Positions 20,256-30,240 are shown, numbered from the stretch's first letter. The stretch is DNA of 64,000 nt from Psychrobacter immobilis (GCF_904846065.1 NZ_CAJGZV010000001.1:1-64000), one strand, 5' to 3'. The notes: generated by a model not told the origin, from the sequence alone. Translations and numbers: made by a program.

Positions 20256-21524
20256 ATGTCTACCTCTACTGATTTGCCACCTGATGTGCCATTACAGTCT
20301 CATTCAGATACGCCGTCACCGTTTGAGCTGCCCTCCTCACGCTTCACTTTTTGGCTCATTTTATGTGCCATGATTTTGCTCGCCACCAATATGCGTGCGC
20401 CTATTGTTGCTCTCGGCTCTATTGCCCCTGTCGTACAAGATGCCCTCAATATCTCTGAGACGCAGATTGGTTGGCTAGGGGCAGTGCCCATGCTGACTTT
20501 TGCGGTGGGCGCACTGATCGCGCCAGCCATTGGTAAGCGTTTTGGGCTTGAGAATACACTCATTGCGATGATTGCATTATTAACGATTGGTATGATGATT
20601 CGTACCGTTATTCCCACTTGGTCTGGGTTTTTGATTGGTACGTTATTGTTGACCCTGGCTATCGGTTTTGCGAATACCTTAGCTGCCCCTGTTATTAAAC
20701 AGCGTACGCCCAAGCATATTCCACTCATAACAGGGCTATTTAGTCTAACGATGACGGTAACGGCAGGCATCGTCGCTGGAGTTGTACTACCATTATCTGA
20801 GCAAGTGGGCTGGCAATGGGCACTGGGTGGGTGGTCGCTATTGGGTATTTTTGCGATCATTATTTGGATATTTTTGCGGTTGCGTCTTGGTTCGTCTAGT
20901 CATCAAGCCATTGTAACACCTACCTCTGGAGCATCTGACATCTCCATGTGGCGTACGCCTTTTGCTTGGCAAATTGCGGTATTTATGGGGCTGCAATCAC
21001 TATTATTTTATACTGTTGCCAGTTTTTTGCCATCCATTTGGGTCAGCAAAGGGCTATCTGCAGTGCAGGCAGGACAAATGGCTTCAGTGTTTCAGTTTAT
21101 GGCGCCAGTCTCTATTTTGAGCCTGACGTGGCTGATCAATCGCGGCCGCCCTATTCAGGCGCTGGCGGTGTTTGCAGCGGTGCTGAATGTTATTGGTATT
21201 TTAGGAATCAATTATTTATCTACCGACCTCGCGTGGTTGTGGTCAGGTCTGATGGGCATTGGCTGCTCCGCTATTTTTACCTTAAGTATGATGCTGTTCC
21301 CCTTACGTACTTATACGACCAACCAATCTAGTGAGCTGTCTGGTATGGCGCAATTCGTCGGTTATTTGATTGCCTTTTTTGGTCCCTTAGGGACAGGTTG
21401 GCTACATGAAGCGACTGGCAGCTGGGATTTACCCCTATTCATTATGCTCATTTTGATGGTTATCAACGTCGTCATTGCTTGGGTAGTGGGTCGTCCAGTG
21501 ATGGTCGATGGCAAAAAGCTTTAA
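20256..21524 (+). CDS. MFS transporter, CynX/NimT family
   Basis: A 422-aa major facilitator of the cyanate/2-nitroimidazole transporter (CynX/NimT) type with about 12 helices. The first helix region holds ATNMRAPIVALGSIAPV, the family's signature, and the loop 2-3 region has GAVPMLTFAVGALIAPAIGKRFG. The substrate is not predictable. Starts at 20166 (GTG), 20199 and 20217 are possible but add a Cys-rich, non-helical leader. No good Shine-Dalgarno supports any of them. Confidence 0.85.
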   Translation: MSTSTDLPPDVPLQSHSDTPSPFELPSSRFTFWLILCAMILLATNMRAPIVALGSIAPVVQDALNISETQIGWLGAVPMLTFAVGALIAPAIGKRFGLENTLIAMIALLTIGMMIRTVIPTWSGFLIGTLLLTLAIGFANTLAAPVIKQRTPKHIPLITGLFSLTMTVTAGIVAGVVLPLSEQVGWQWALGGWSLLGIFAIIIWIFLRLRLGSSSHQAIVTPTSGASDISMWRTPFAWQIAVFMGLQSLLFYTVASFLPSIWVSKGLSAVQAGQMASVFQFMAPVSILSLTWLINRGRPIQALAVFAAVLNVIGILGINYLSTDLAWLWSGLMGIGCSAIFTLSMMLFPLRTYTTNQSSELSGMAQFVGYLIAFFGPLGTGWLHEATGSWDLPLFIMLILMVINVVIAWVVGRPVMVDGKKL

Positions 21525-21611
21525 TATCAAAAACTACAGTAACCTTAGGATAATATTGGTGTCTGTCTTATTTTGCTACACTGGTTTGATTGCTTATAGG
21601 ACAGAATAATC

Positions 21612-22427
21612 ATGATGAATTTATCCATTCGTTTCGCTCGACACTTACCAACATTGGCTATGTTAACAGCCGTAATGGCGCTCGGTGGTTGCCAAAAACC
21701 ATCTGAACCTAGCACCGATAATGGCATGCAAAACAGTACTCAAACTGCCGAACCTCAAACGACAAAATCTGAGCAATCGGCAACATCCACTGCACAGCAA
21801 GCGCCATTAACGATCTTGGCATTGGGCGACTCCCTGACAGAAGGTCTTGGGGTGGATAAAGATGACAACTATCCTGCTCAGTTAGAAGATCGTCTGCAAG
21901 CAATGGGTTACGACAATGCCAAAGTTATCAATTCAGGATTGAGCGGTGAAACCAGCACGGGATTGGTCAATCGCTTAGACTGGGTGTTACAAACTAAGCC
22001 TGATGTGACGATTTTGACTATCGGTGCTAACGATGCCATACGCGGTATCGATGTGGCGACAGTTGAAGCCAATATTCGTACCGCGGTCAAACGTCTACAG
22101 GATAATGGCAGTATCGTCATTTTGGGCGGCATGCAAATCTATGACAACCTTGGCTCTGAGTATGTAAAATCATTTGCAGCGATATATCCTCGCGTCGCCA
22201 AAGACATGAACGTGACGCTGATTCCTTTCTTCTTGGATGGTGTGGGCGGTGATCCTGCGCTCAATCAAGCCGACGCAATTCATCCGACCAAAGAGGGCTA
22301 CGCGATTATCGTTAATGACAATATCCTACCTATTCTAGCGCCTAAACTAGAAGCGCTAAAAATAGCCGATGCAGACAATGCAACTGAAAATGCTCAAGAC
22401 GATACGACAAAAAATACGATAAATTAG
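21612..22427 (+). CDS. tesA: SGNH-hydrolase arylesterase/TesA-type lipoprotein
   Basis: GDSL/SGNH-family esterase or lysophospholipase, like E. coli TesA. It is 271 aa with a signal peptide and lipobox ALGGC (Cys about 27), so it is probably a lipoprotein; a low-complexity Ser/Thr/Gln linker follows. Catalytic blocks are LALGDSLTEGLG (Ser), SGLSGETSTG, TIGANDAIRG and DAIHPTKEGY (Asp/His). It stands directly upstream of the ybbA-ybbP-type ABC genes, the usual tesA neighbourhood. The C-terminal Asp/Asn/Thr tail is not part of the fold. Confidence 0.9.
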   Translation: MMNLSIRFARHLPTLAMLTAVMALGGCQKPSEPSTDNGMQNSTQTAEPQTTKSEQSATSTAQQAPLTILALGDSLTEGLGVDKDDNYPAQLEDRLQAMGYDNAKVINSGLSGETSTGLVNRLDWVLQTKPDVTILTIGANDAIRGIDVATVEANIRTAVKRLQDNGSIVILGGMQIYDNLGSEYVKSFAAIYPRVAKDMNVTLIPFFLDGVGGDPALNQADAIHPTKEGYAIIVNDNILPILAPKLEALKIADADNATENAQDDTTKNTIN

Positions 22428-22448
22428 ACTACTTAACGAGACACTGTA

Positions 22449-23168
22449 ATGACATCATCACCTTCGATTGCCGCTTCAACGCCACAAGTAGATTATAAAA
22501 AAGAAGTCCTCCTCACCGCCTCGCAATTAAACAAAACCGTGCAAGTCGGCGAGCAAACCCTATCAATCATTAAAGACGTAGATATCTATGTCAACGCTGG
22601 CGAGTTTGTGGTCATTATGGGCAAATCAGGCTCAGGTAAATCCACCTTACTAGGATTACTGGCGGCATTAGACTATCCCGATAGCGGTACGGTGTCGCTA
22701 GCAGGTCAAATGCTCAGCAGTCTTGACGAAGATGCGCTAGCGGTCATTCGTCAGCACGATATGGGCTTTGTCTTTCAGTCGTTTCACCTACTGCCAACCT
22801 TGACAGTAGCCGAAAACATCGCCTTTCCACTTGATATTGCGAGACGTCCAAACCCAGCACGAGTAGACGAGCTTATTGACGCCGTTGATTTGGGTCATCG
22901 ACGTCATAGCTTACCCAATCAGTTGTCAGGTGGTGAGCAGCAGCGTACAGCTGTTGCACGAGCACTGGTATCGCATCCAAAAATCGTGTTCGCCGATGAG
23001 CCAACGGGCAACCTCGATGAGCAAAATGCCGATCAAGTTATGCAGCTGCTATTGGACTTACGTCAACAGGTTGGCTCGGCGCTGGTGGTGGTGACTCATG
23101 ACCCTGCACTTGCCGAAATGGCAGATCGTGTCATCACCATGCATGATGGGCGGATTGTACCTACATGA
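22449..23168 (+). CDS. ybbA: ABC transporter ATP-binding protein, YbbA-like
   Basis: LolD/MacB-type ATPase, 239 aa, with Walker A GKSGSGKST, Q-loop VFQSFHLLP, signature LSGGEQQRTAVAR, Walker B IVFADEPTGNLD and switch His VVTHDP. It pairs with the FtsX-type permease 19 nt downstream. In E. coli the YbbA-YbbP complex sits beside tesA in the same way. The substrate is unproven; a lipid or hydrophobic compound is suspected. Confidence 0.93.
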   Translation: MTSSPSIAASTPQVDYKKEVLLTASQLNKTVQVGEQTLSIIKDVDIYVNAGEFVVIMGKSGSGKSTLLGLLAALDYPDSGTVSLAGQMLSSLDEDALAVIRQHDMGFVFQSFHLLPTLTVAENIAFPLDIARRPNPARVDELIDAVDLGHRRHSLPNQLSGGEQQRTAVARALVSHPKIVFADEPTGNLDEQNADQVMQLLLDLRQQVGSALVVVTHDPALAEMADRVITMHDGRIVPT

Positions 23169-23187
23169 ATAACTGGATTGTATCTTA

Positions 23188-25833
23188 ATGAATCGTAAGC
23201 CCACAGACAATAAACCACCAGCTGATACAAAAAAGACTGATACCAGTATGCGTCAAGAGTCCAGCTATCCTAGCGGTATCCTAAACCAATTATTTACCCG
23301 TACCCTAGGTTTTCAAACACTGGGCGCGCAAGCACTCAGCCGTAGCTGGTGGCAGCGCTGGGTATATCCAGTATTGTTTCTACTGACATTAACCCTGTCG
23401 CTTGCAACTTACCTAACCCTCGACTCTGTGCAGCAGTCTGTCGATCGCTATATCAATGACAATCAGCGCGCGCTCGTTGGTGGCGATTTGATTTTAAACA
23501 GTAAGCAAGACTGGCCAAGTGAAGTATTGACGCAGGTAGAAACCATCCCCGATACGCAGACGGTGTATGACTATCAGTTTAGCGCCATGCTGGTCAATGA
23601 TGAGCAAACCTTGCTTGCCAGCATTAAAGCGGTCACGCCGTCTTATCCCTTATACGGTACAGCGGAGCTTGCCTCAGGACAGCCGCTGTGGGAGCAGCTA
23701 ACCTCTGACAGTGTCATCGTCGCGCCAGAAGTGCTCAGTAGTCTACAGGCCAATGTCGGTGACCGTATCACCATTGGCGATGCGCAGTTCACAATAAGTG
23801 ATGTATTGACCAAAGAGCCTGATCGTCCGCTGACCACCTTTGGGTTTGGTGGACGTGTCTTAATGCATGAGGACTCACTCGCAGCGACCAATCTGTTGGG
23901 TCAACGTAGCCGCATAAACTATCGTATTGAGATGGCAGGCGATCCCGAACTGATAACGACGCAGCGTGACAAGCTCACAGATATTCTAACCAATTACCCT
24001 GATATCGAGCTCTCTGACGCAGAGTCCGCAGACACTTCGGTCTCACGTATCTCTGATAATGTACTGATGTTTTTAAAATTACTGGTCATCGCGGTGCTGC
24101 TACTATCTGCGGTCGCCATGTACGGCGTCATTAGTGCGTTTGTCACCAAGCAGCAGTCTAGTAACGCCATTCGCTTGGCATTGGGTGAGCCGCTTGGCTC
24201 ACTCAAACGTAGCTATTATCAATTGCTTATCGTCACCACTGCCATTGCTTGTGTCGCCGCGATTATACTGAGTCTAGGTTTGCTTAAAATCGGTCAGCCG
24301 TATCTGGTGGCTATCTTGCCTGCCGATGTTGGTCTCGCCATCAATCCAATCAGTGCAATTAAGACTATTGTGATTGCCTTAGCTCTGACGTTGCTAATTG
24401 CGCAGCGTGGTTTGAGCGCGCTTAACACCACCAAACCCGCTACCCTACTCAATCAAGGTGCGAGTACGCAAACACAAAATTTACCTTGGTATCGACGCGT
24501 GCCGCTACTATGGTATGGCTTGGTGCTGGCAGGGCTGTATGCCTTCTTTGCTTATGAAGTTGGCTCACTGTCATTAGGAGCACATTTATTGGGCGGCTTG
24601 ATTGGCTTTGTGGCGATATTTTGGCTATTGGCGCGTGGGTGGCTCTGGCTGCTTAACAAGTTGGCGAGCAATACCAAGGTCAGCTGGATGCAGCGTATCG
24701 CTATTCATAACCTTGCGCGTAAAGGCAACCAATCGGCCTTGTTCTTTGTCACTTTATCGTTATCCGTGGCGGTGCTGACGCTTATCACCACACTCAATCA
24801 CAGTATCAATGCGCAGTTTATCAATGCCTATCCTGAAGATGCACCTAACTTATTTCTGCTGGATGTGCAGAGCGATCAACATGACGATATTGATGCGATC
24901 ATTGAAGCACCTGTCACCTATTATCCGGTCATTCGTGCCCGTGTGGAGACGGCCAATGATGTCCTAGTAAAAGATATCGAGCCTGAGGATGGGTTTGATG
25001 ACCCTACGCGTGTGTTTAATTTGAGCTACGCAGATACGGTCATGGAGACCGAATACATTACTGAATCACTCACAGATGACGCGCTATACACCCCTATCGA
25101 TGCGACAGATGAGCAAGTCAAACCCTTGTCTATTTTAGATACTGCCGCCAGTATGCTCAATGTCGGCATGGGTGATCAAGTACGATTTAATATTCAAGGG
25201 ATTGAGATCGTCGGGCAGATTACCAGTATTCGCACGCGCTATGAGCGTGGCCCAAGCCCGTATTTCTATTTCTTATTTGAGCCGTCTGTGCTGTCCGCTG
25301 CCCCGCAGATTCAGTTTGCTACTGCACACGTACCAGAAGATGCAATTCCAGAACTACAAGGCAAACTGGTACGCGAGTTCCCTGCTGTCACCACCATTGA
25401 TGGCACTGCCATTGCGAAGCAAATCCAAGAGCTGGTGGTACAAATGAGCCGCTTGGTCTATGTGTTCACCTTGCTTGCCCTACTCACTGGCGTCATGGTG
25501 CTGATCAGCTCGCTACTGTCTACCTCGCAAGATCGTATGAAGGACAGCGCGTCCTTTAGACTGCTGGGTATGCAAAAGCGTGACTTGTATATGCTCAACA
25601 TTCTAGAGCTGGGTGTGCTTGGTATTAGTGCGGCGACCTTTGCCGTGGTCATCGCCAGCGTTGGCGCATGGGCGGCAATCACGCAATGGTTTAACCTACA
25701 ATTTAGTGTGCCGTGGGCAAACTTAGGACTCGGTGGTATTGCGTTAGTTGCTTTGCTGTTTGCCATTGCTATTATTTATGTGAAACTGGTGATTGGACGC
25801 GGAATTATGGCGAGAGTTAGGGCGATGGTTTAG
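23188..25833 (+). CDS. ybbP: ABC transporter permease, YbbP/FtsX type
   Basis: An 881-aa type VII ABC permease with a cytosolic N-terminus, first helix near 55-73, a large periplasmic MacB-PCD-like domain, a cluster of helices around 290-490, a second periplasmic domain (about 535-710) and three closing helices. Two FtsX domains per chain match E. coli YbbP (about 800 aa). The first about 45 residues, rich in Lys/Asp/Thr, are a non-conserved extension. A terminator at 25865-25900 closes the three-gene set. Confidence 0.92.
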   Translation: MNRKPTDNKPPADTKKTDTSMRQESSYPSGILNQLFTRTLGFQTLGAQALSRSWWQRWVYPVLFLLTLTLSLATYLTLDSVQQSVDRYINDNQRALVGGDLILNSKQDWPSEVLTQVETIPDTQTVYDYQFSAMLVNDEQTLLASIKAVTPSYPLYGTAELASGQPLWEQLTSDSVIVAPEVLSSLQANVGDRITIGDAQFTISDVLTKEPDRPLTTFGFGGRVLMHEDSLAATNLLGQRSRINYRIEMAGDPELITTQRDKLTDILTNYPDIELSDAESADTSVSRISDNVLMFLKLLVIAVLLLSAVAMYGVISAFVTKQQSSNAIRLALGEPLGSLKRSYYQLLIVTTAIACVAAIILSLGLLKIGQPYLVAILPADVGLAINPISAIKTIVIALALTLLIAQRGLSALNTTKPATLLNQGASTQTQNLPWYRRVPLLWYGLVLAGLYAFFAYEVGSLSLGAHLLGGLIGFVAIFWLLARGWLWLLNKLASNTKVSWMQRIAIHNLARKGNQSALFFVTLSLSVAVLTLITTLNHSINAQFINAYPEDAPNLFLLDVQSDQHDDIDAIIEAPVTYYPVIRARVETANDVLVKDIEPEDGFDDPTRVFNLSYADTVMETEYITESLTDDALYTPIDATDEQVKPLSILDTAASMLNVGMGDQVRFNIQGIEIVGQITSIRTRYERGPSPYFYFLFEPSVLSAAPQIQFATAHVPEDAIPELQGKLVREFPAVTTIDGTAIAKQIQELVVQMSRLVYVFTLLALLTGVMVLISSLLSTSQDRMKDSASFRLLGMQKRDLYMLNILELGVLGISAATFAVVIASVGAWAAITQWFNLQFSVPWANLGLGGIALVALLFAIAIIYVKLVIGRGIMARVRAMV

Positions 25834-25864
25834 AATGAGAAGGGCTGAAAGTGTGTTAAGTTTT

Positions 25865-25900
25865 AACCCCTATAAAAGGACTTCTAAATAGGGGTTTTTT
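25865..25900 (+). terminator. Terminator after ybbP
   Basis: Stem AACCCCTAT / ATAGGGGTT with a 14-nt loop and T6. Confidence 0.88.
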
Positions 25901-25909
25901 CATTTGCTA

Positions 25910-26083
25910 TTATTTATTAGTATAAACGATGCGGTGGCTAAGGTTTGGTGCGTCTCTTGCCAGCATAACTACACCAAACCCTAGCTCTTGTAATGTGCTC
26001 AATGTACCAAAATAAACACTTCTATCAGGGCTAAGCTTTAACTTAATAATTGCTAAATATAATAAAATATTGAAGAGTATCAA
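25910..26083 (-). pseudogene. Possible C-terminal gene remnant
   Basis: The minus strand has an open frame of 57 codons from TTG to TAA whose last about 40 codons read as ordinary protein (KLSPDRSVYFGTLSTLQELG, then FGVVMLARDAPNLSHRIVYT, ending NK). The upstream part is AT-rich and hydrophobic, and no Shine-Dalgarno is seen. I do not recognise the family. It may be the stump of a gene cut by the AT-rich insertion at 26-27 kb, or a short real protein. It overlaps the imperfect inverted repeat at 25937-25985. Confidence 0.3.
25937..25985. repeat. Imperfect inverted repeat
   Basis: GCTAAGGTTTGGTG (25937-25950) and CACCAAACCCTAGC (25972-25985) pair with one mismatch around a 21-nt loop. There is no T run. 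It may be fortuitous within the remnant frame. Confidence 0.4.
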
Positions 26084-26280
26084 TTTCTACATTAAATTAT
26101 TTCTATAAAAATATAGTCCAATATCTGTACAATACATCCTATATCAAATCACTTACTCTTAGCGAGATTTAATAGAATATTTGAAATTACTTACCTCAGG
26201 TAAATTTAGTCAGCTTAAATATTAAATCTATTTATGAAAGCTTTTATACTTCAGCAGCCTATAAACTTTAGAGACTTATT

Positions 26281-27189
26281 ATGATAGAAGAAGAAAATCT
26301 ATATGAAGCTGAAATTTCAGCTAAGGCTAAAGAAGAAAATACAACCTTTCCTATAGAGCCCATAGTTGAGAAAAAAGAACCACCCTTGATCAAATATCTA
26401 AAATATAAAGGAAATTTTGCCAGAGTTGTAGCGTTTGTATCTTTAATAATCATTACTACAGTACTAACCATAGGTTTAGCATATTATACTTTCTTTAACT
26501 TCATACCTTATATTTGGATTTGGGGCACAGACCCTGTCAGCTTTAAAATTATTTTTGCAATAATAATTCTATTCTTTATTTGGATATTACCTTTCTTACC
26601 TATTATATTTCTAGGACCATATGTATCTAATATCCTCTCATTATTTGCAAACAATGTTGAGAAAGAGTTTAAAGAAAACTTGGCTAATATCGAAAAGCAA
26701 CAAATTCACTACAAAGACATTTTAGATGAGAGTGATGCAGAAAAACTTATACCTCTTATTACACATAGCCGGATTGAATTAGAACAATATTATTCTATTG
26801 CATTACATCAAACTACAAAAAGTTTTAGATACTCTATTGGTGCTATGACTATTGGCCTGATTATTATATTTCTAGGAATGTTTTCTTATATTTTCCCTAA
26901 CGACTTTTTAAATAATGAAGTTAGAAATGGAAATTTCCAACCGCTTGTAATAACTAGTGGTATAGTTTTAGAGCTAATATCAGTCATATTCCTCTCCATA
27001 TATAAAACATCATTAGGTAGGTTAACTTATTTTTACGATAGACAAGTTTTTATACATAATGCTATGTTTGCTTTCAAAATATCTAAAACCATGGAGGAAC
27101 AAGATGTCTCTAAAAAGCTAATCGTGGAGAAAATTCTTGACTTTGGTAGCAAATCCAATAGTGATTATAAAAAAATTAAAATAGGATAA
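26281..27189 (+). CDS. Four-helix membrane protein, TRADD-N-associated-like
   Basis: A 302-aa protein with an acidic N-terminus, helices at about 47-73, 88-118, 183-206 and 220-242, and a cytosolic helical linker (about 125-182). The second half (ELEQYYSIALHQTTKSFRYS, two helices, then LGRLTYFYDRQVFIHNAMFA) resembles the two-helix membrane module that accompanies TRADD-N domains in bacterial conflict systems. This is from memory of the family pattern, not a search. Base composition is much more AT-rich than the flanks, and no partner gene is adjacent. Start ATG 26281 has only a weak Shine-Dalgarno. It could instead be an unrelated orphan membrane protein. Confidence 0.6.
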   Translation: MIEEENLYEAEISAKAKEENTTFPIEPIVEKKEPPLIKYLKYKGNFARVVAFVSLIIITTVLTIGLAYYTFFNFIPYIWIWGTDPVSFKIIFAIIILFFIWILPFLPIIFLGPYVSNILSLFANNVEKEFKENLANIEKQQIHYKDILDESDAEKLIPLITHSRIELEQYYSIALHQTTKSFRYSIGAMTIGLIIIFLGMFSYIFPNDFLNNEVRNGNFQPLVITSGIVLELISVIFLSIYKTSLGRLTYFYDRQVFIHNAMFAFKISKTMEEQDVSKKLIVEKILDFGSKSNSDYKKIKIG

Positions 27190-27490
27190 ATTTGTAAGAT
27201 TTACTCTAAGTATCATTGACGTCATTTTTAGTTTTGGACATCACATTTGTAATCATCACTTGTTAGAATAAGTTTGCTTTAATAGTTTGTCTACTTTATC
27301 AGTGTGTAGAACTCACTCTAATACCCAAACTTAATTTAAGGTTTCAATTAACGTAGTAAACTTCACCATAATAAGTTTTTTTATCTCTGATTGAGACGGT
27401 AGCTTAGTGGGTTTAGGTGCTGTGCGCTATAGACCACTAATTACAAACAAAAAGCAGGTTTTCGCTACAAAACTCTCAGCCCCTAAAACC
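27190..27490. other. Intergenic stretch after the AT-rich gene
   Basis: AT-rich and then, from about 27390, of normal composition. A short inverted repeat TTAGTGG / CCACTAA lies near 27414-27450. No supported gene. Confidence 0.35.
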
Positions 27491-27523
27491 AAAACGCCTT
27501 CTACTCATCTAGAGAGCGTTTTT
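27491..27523 (+). terminator. Probable terminator upstream of avtA
   Basis: AAAACGC / GCGTTTT stem with a long partly paired loop and T6. It might end transcription from the island gene. Confidence 0.55.
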
Positions 27524-27678
27524 TCGCTTCACTAGATGTATATGCATACAACCCAATATCAGCCATGCAGTTTGCTGATTTATTGGGGGAATTACCTAGC
27601 CCTCATTTGCTATACTAGCCTAATTTTTATCAATCAAATTCCTTCTTATCAAACCCTCCAAAACAGCATGGTAGTCTT

Positions 27679-28995
27679 ATGAAATTCTCAAAGTTCGGTC
27701 AAAAATTTACCCAGCCCACTGGCATCTCACAATTGATGGACGATTTGGGCGACGCGCTAAAAAGCGATCAGCCAGTCAACATGCTGGGCGGTGGTAACCC
27801 TGCCAAAATTGATGCCGTTAATGAGCTATTTTTGGAGACGTATAAAGCGCTTGGCAATGATAATGATGCAGGTGAGGCTAACAGCAGCGCGATTATCAGC
27901 ATGGCGAATTACTCTAATCCACAAGGGGATGCCGCATTTATCGATGCCTTGGTTGGCTTCTTTAACCGTCATTATGATTGGAATCTCACGTCAGAAAATA
28001 TCGCCCTCACCAATGGCTCACAGAATGCGTTTTTCTATCTATTTAATCTGTTTGGCGGCGCTTTCGCTGACGAACAGAGCCAGTCTGTAAACAAATCCAT
28101 TCTACTGCCATTGACCCCTGAGTATATCGGCTATAGCGACGTGCATGTCGAAGGTCAGCATTTCGCAGCGGTATTGCCACATATCAATGAAGTGACTCAT
28201 GATGGCGCGGAAGGTTTCTTTAAATACCGTGTCGATTTTGACGCATTAGAGAACTTGCCAGCGCTGAAAGAAGGCCGTATTGGCGCGATTTGCTGCTCAC
28301 GCCCGACCAACCCGACTGGCAACGTGCTGACTGATGAAGAGATGGCGCATTTGGCCGAGATTGCCAAACGTTATGACATACCGCTTATCATCGATAATGC
28401 CTACGGTATGCCCTTCCCTAACATCATCTATTCAGACGCGCATTTGACGTGGGATAACAATACGATTCTGTGCTTTAGCCTGTCTAAAATTGGTCTGCCC
28501 GGTATGCGTACGGGTATTATCGTTGCCGATGCAAAAGTTATCGAAGCGGTCAGCGCGATGAATGCTGTGGTGAATCTAGCGCCGACACGCTTCGGTGCAG
28601 CGATTGCCACGCCACTGGTAGAAAACGATCGTATCAAGCAGTTAGCTGATAATGAGATTAAACCGTTTTATCAAAAGCAGGCGACCCTTGCCGTGAAGCT
28701 GTTAAAAGAATCTTTGGGTGATTACCCGTTGATGATTCATAAGCCTGAAGGCGCGATTTTCTTATGGCTATGGTTTAAAGACTTACCGATTACCACGGTT
28801 GAGCTATACGAGATTTTAAAAGAAAAAGGCACACTCATCGTACCAAGTCAGTATTTCTTCCCTGGTGTCGATGTTAGCGATTATCAGCATGCGCATGAAT
28901 GTATTCGTATGAGTATCGCGGCGGATGAGCAGACGCTGACTGATGGTATTGCAGCGATTGGTGAAGTAGTGCGTGAGTTGTATGATAAAAAATAG
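27679..28995 (+). CDS. avtA: Valine-pyruvate aminotransferase
   Basis: PLP-dependent class I/II aminotransferase interconverting valine plus pyruvate with 2-oxoisovalerate plus alanine. At 438 aa it has the AvtA opening FSKFGQKFTQPTGISQLMDD, GGGNPA, the substrate-site CCSRPTNPTGN and the PLP lysine in CFSLSKIGLPGMRTG. It stands alone, with a hairpin at its 3' end. Confidence 0.95.
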   Translation: MKFSKFGQKFTQPTGISQLMDDLGDALKSDQPVNMLGGGNPAKIDAVNELFLETYKALGNDNDAGEANSSAIISMANYSNPQGDAAFIDALVGFFNRHYDWNLTSENIALTNGSQNAFFYLFNLFGGAFADEQSQSVNKSILLPLTPEYIGYSDVHVEGQHFAAVLPHINEVTHDGAEGFFKYRVDFDALENLPALKEGRIGAICCSRPTNPTGNVLTDEEMAHLAEIAKRYDIPLIIDNAYGMPFPNIIYSDAHLTWDNNTILCFSLSKIGLPGMRTGIIVADAKVIEAVSAMNAVVNLAPTRFGAAIATPLVENDRIKQLADNEIKPFYQKQATLAVKLLKESLGDYPLMIHKPEGAIFLWLWFKDLPITTVELYEILKEKGTLIVPSQYFFPGVDVSDYQHAHECIRMSIAADEQTLTDGIAAIGEVVRELYDKK

Positions 28996-29010
28996 GTTTG
29001 TAAAGGTCTT

Positions 29011-29036
29011 GGTGGCGTCTCTATAGAGCCACCTTT
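29011..29036. terminator. Hairpin between avtA and the convergent gene
   Basis: GGTGGC / GCCACC stem around TCTATAGA, followed by TTT. It overlaps the stop of the minus-strand gene and may act in either direction. Confidence 0.45.
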
Positions 29037-30142
29037 ATCCTAATATATTGAAAAGTATCATTAAGATCATTAAAGTTGCCGTTTTCTTTCCAGAAGGCGG
29101 CGCTATGAGTAACCGCTAAATATAAATAGCCGTCTCTTGCCCAAAATATGTCTCTTGGCTCCTCCATAGGCATCCAATGCCTAAAGCCTGCACCCATAAT
29201 CGGGATGATGTCTGTTCCCTTAATTCTATACAGCTCTAGATCGGTGTATTGCTCATATGGGTTGGTATAGGCTGAGATGATATATTTTTTATTGGGCGAG
29301 ATATGAGGATAATCTATAAACGTCTGCGTCGTCTCACCCGAATTTTTATCAATCATCTTATAGTCACCGCTTTCCCAGTAACCTCCACTGACCAAATACT
29401 GATTTAACGGGGCAATCTGACCTACGTACTCAAAAATCTGATACCCATCATTATCTACATTCTTATCAGTGAACGTTACTACCTTGCCAGCAGTTGGAAT
29501 GGATATCACCCCATTTCTCTTTTTAATACTTTCATCTTTTGATAAAAAATCAACGGCAAGTGGACGTTTCTTCTCAAACAAAGCCTTATCAATTAGCTCT
29601 ATTTTTAGGTAATCGTTAAGTGCTTTGCCATTTTCAAAAGTCTCGTAGTCTTCGCCAATGGATAGATATGCTAGTATGTCTAAATCTTTGGACGTTAGCG
29701 AGGCAGGTATAGTAGAATCCGTTTGCTCTTTTCTCACAAAGACCTTTTCCCATTTAACAACGTCTGTCTCTACAATGCCATCATTGTCCTCGTCATACTC
29801 TCTACGAATTCTGTCTTGCACCGCATACCAGTCCTTTCTATCTTCAATGACGTCTAACTTCTCACCAAAGGCATAGCTTTTCACTTTTCGAGCAGCACCG
29901 CTTGGTAACTGACGTGCGATTGCCCCATCTTTTGCCGTCACATAAACGTGTTTCAATACAGTCGTATCATCGTAGTCAATCTCGATACCATCACGATTGT
30001 ACTGTGCCAAAAGTGCTGCCGATATGGGTTTATTGAGGTCAATGATGACGTTTTGACTTGCCACTGCTGAATGATAGCTAAACATCGTTAGACATAGAAT
30101 AATAGAAGAAAAAATGTAAGTAGGTATTTTAAATGAAGACAT
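29021..30142 (-). CDS. Secreted hypothetical protein with SH3-like domain
   Basis: A 373-aa protein with a signal peptide (about 1-28, ending SAVASQ), so it is periplasmic or exported. Residues about 55-125 (KDGAIARQLPSGAARKVK to KVFVRKEQ) look like a bacterial SH3 domain with an acidic insertion (YDEDNDGIVE, possibly calcium-binding). The C-terminal half looks like beta-propeller or WD-like sheet (PHISPNKKYIISAYTN). The family is not named with confidence. Confidence 0.7.
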   Translation of the reverse strand: MSSFKIPTYIFSSIILCLTMFSYHSAVASQNVIIDLNKPISAALLAQYNRDGIEIDYDDTTVLKHVYVTAKDGAIARQLPSGAARKVKSYAFGEKLDVIEDRKDWYAVQDRIRREYDEDNDGIVETDVVKWEKVFVRKEQTDSTIPASLTSKDLDILAYLSIGEDYETFENGKALNDYLKIELIDKALFEKKRPLAVDFLSKDESIKKRNGVISIPTAGKVVTFTDKNVDNDGYQIFEYVGQIAPLNQYLVSGGYWESGDYKMIDKNSGETTQTFIDYPHISPNKKYIISAYTNPYEQYTDLELYRIKGTDIIPIMGAGFRHWMPMEEPRDIFWARDGYLYLAVTHSAAFWKENGNFNDLNDTFQYIRIKVAL

Positions 30143-30240
30143 AATATGGTCTGCTATATATTTTATATTATGAATTTTACACCATAAAATCCTACTTAAG
30201 TTTACTTTTTTGATATCTGAAATAAAATTACTTCGGAATA

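Noticed and set aside
27400..27530. A roughly 40-codon plus frame and tRNA-like GAGACGGTAGCTTAGTGGG segment
   Set aside because: Does not fold into a tRNA cloverleaf and the frame has no start or ribosome site; treated as intergenic.
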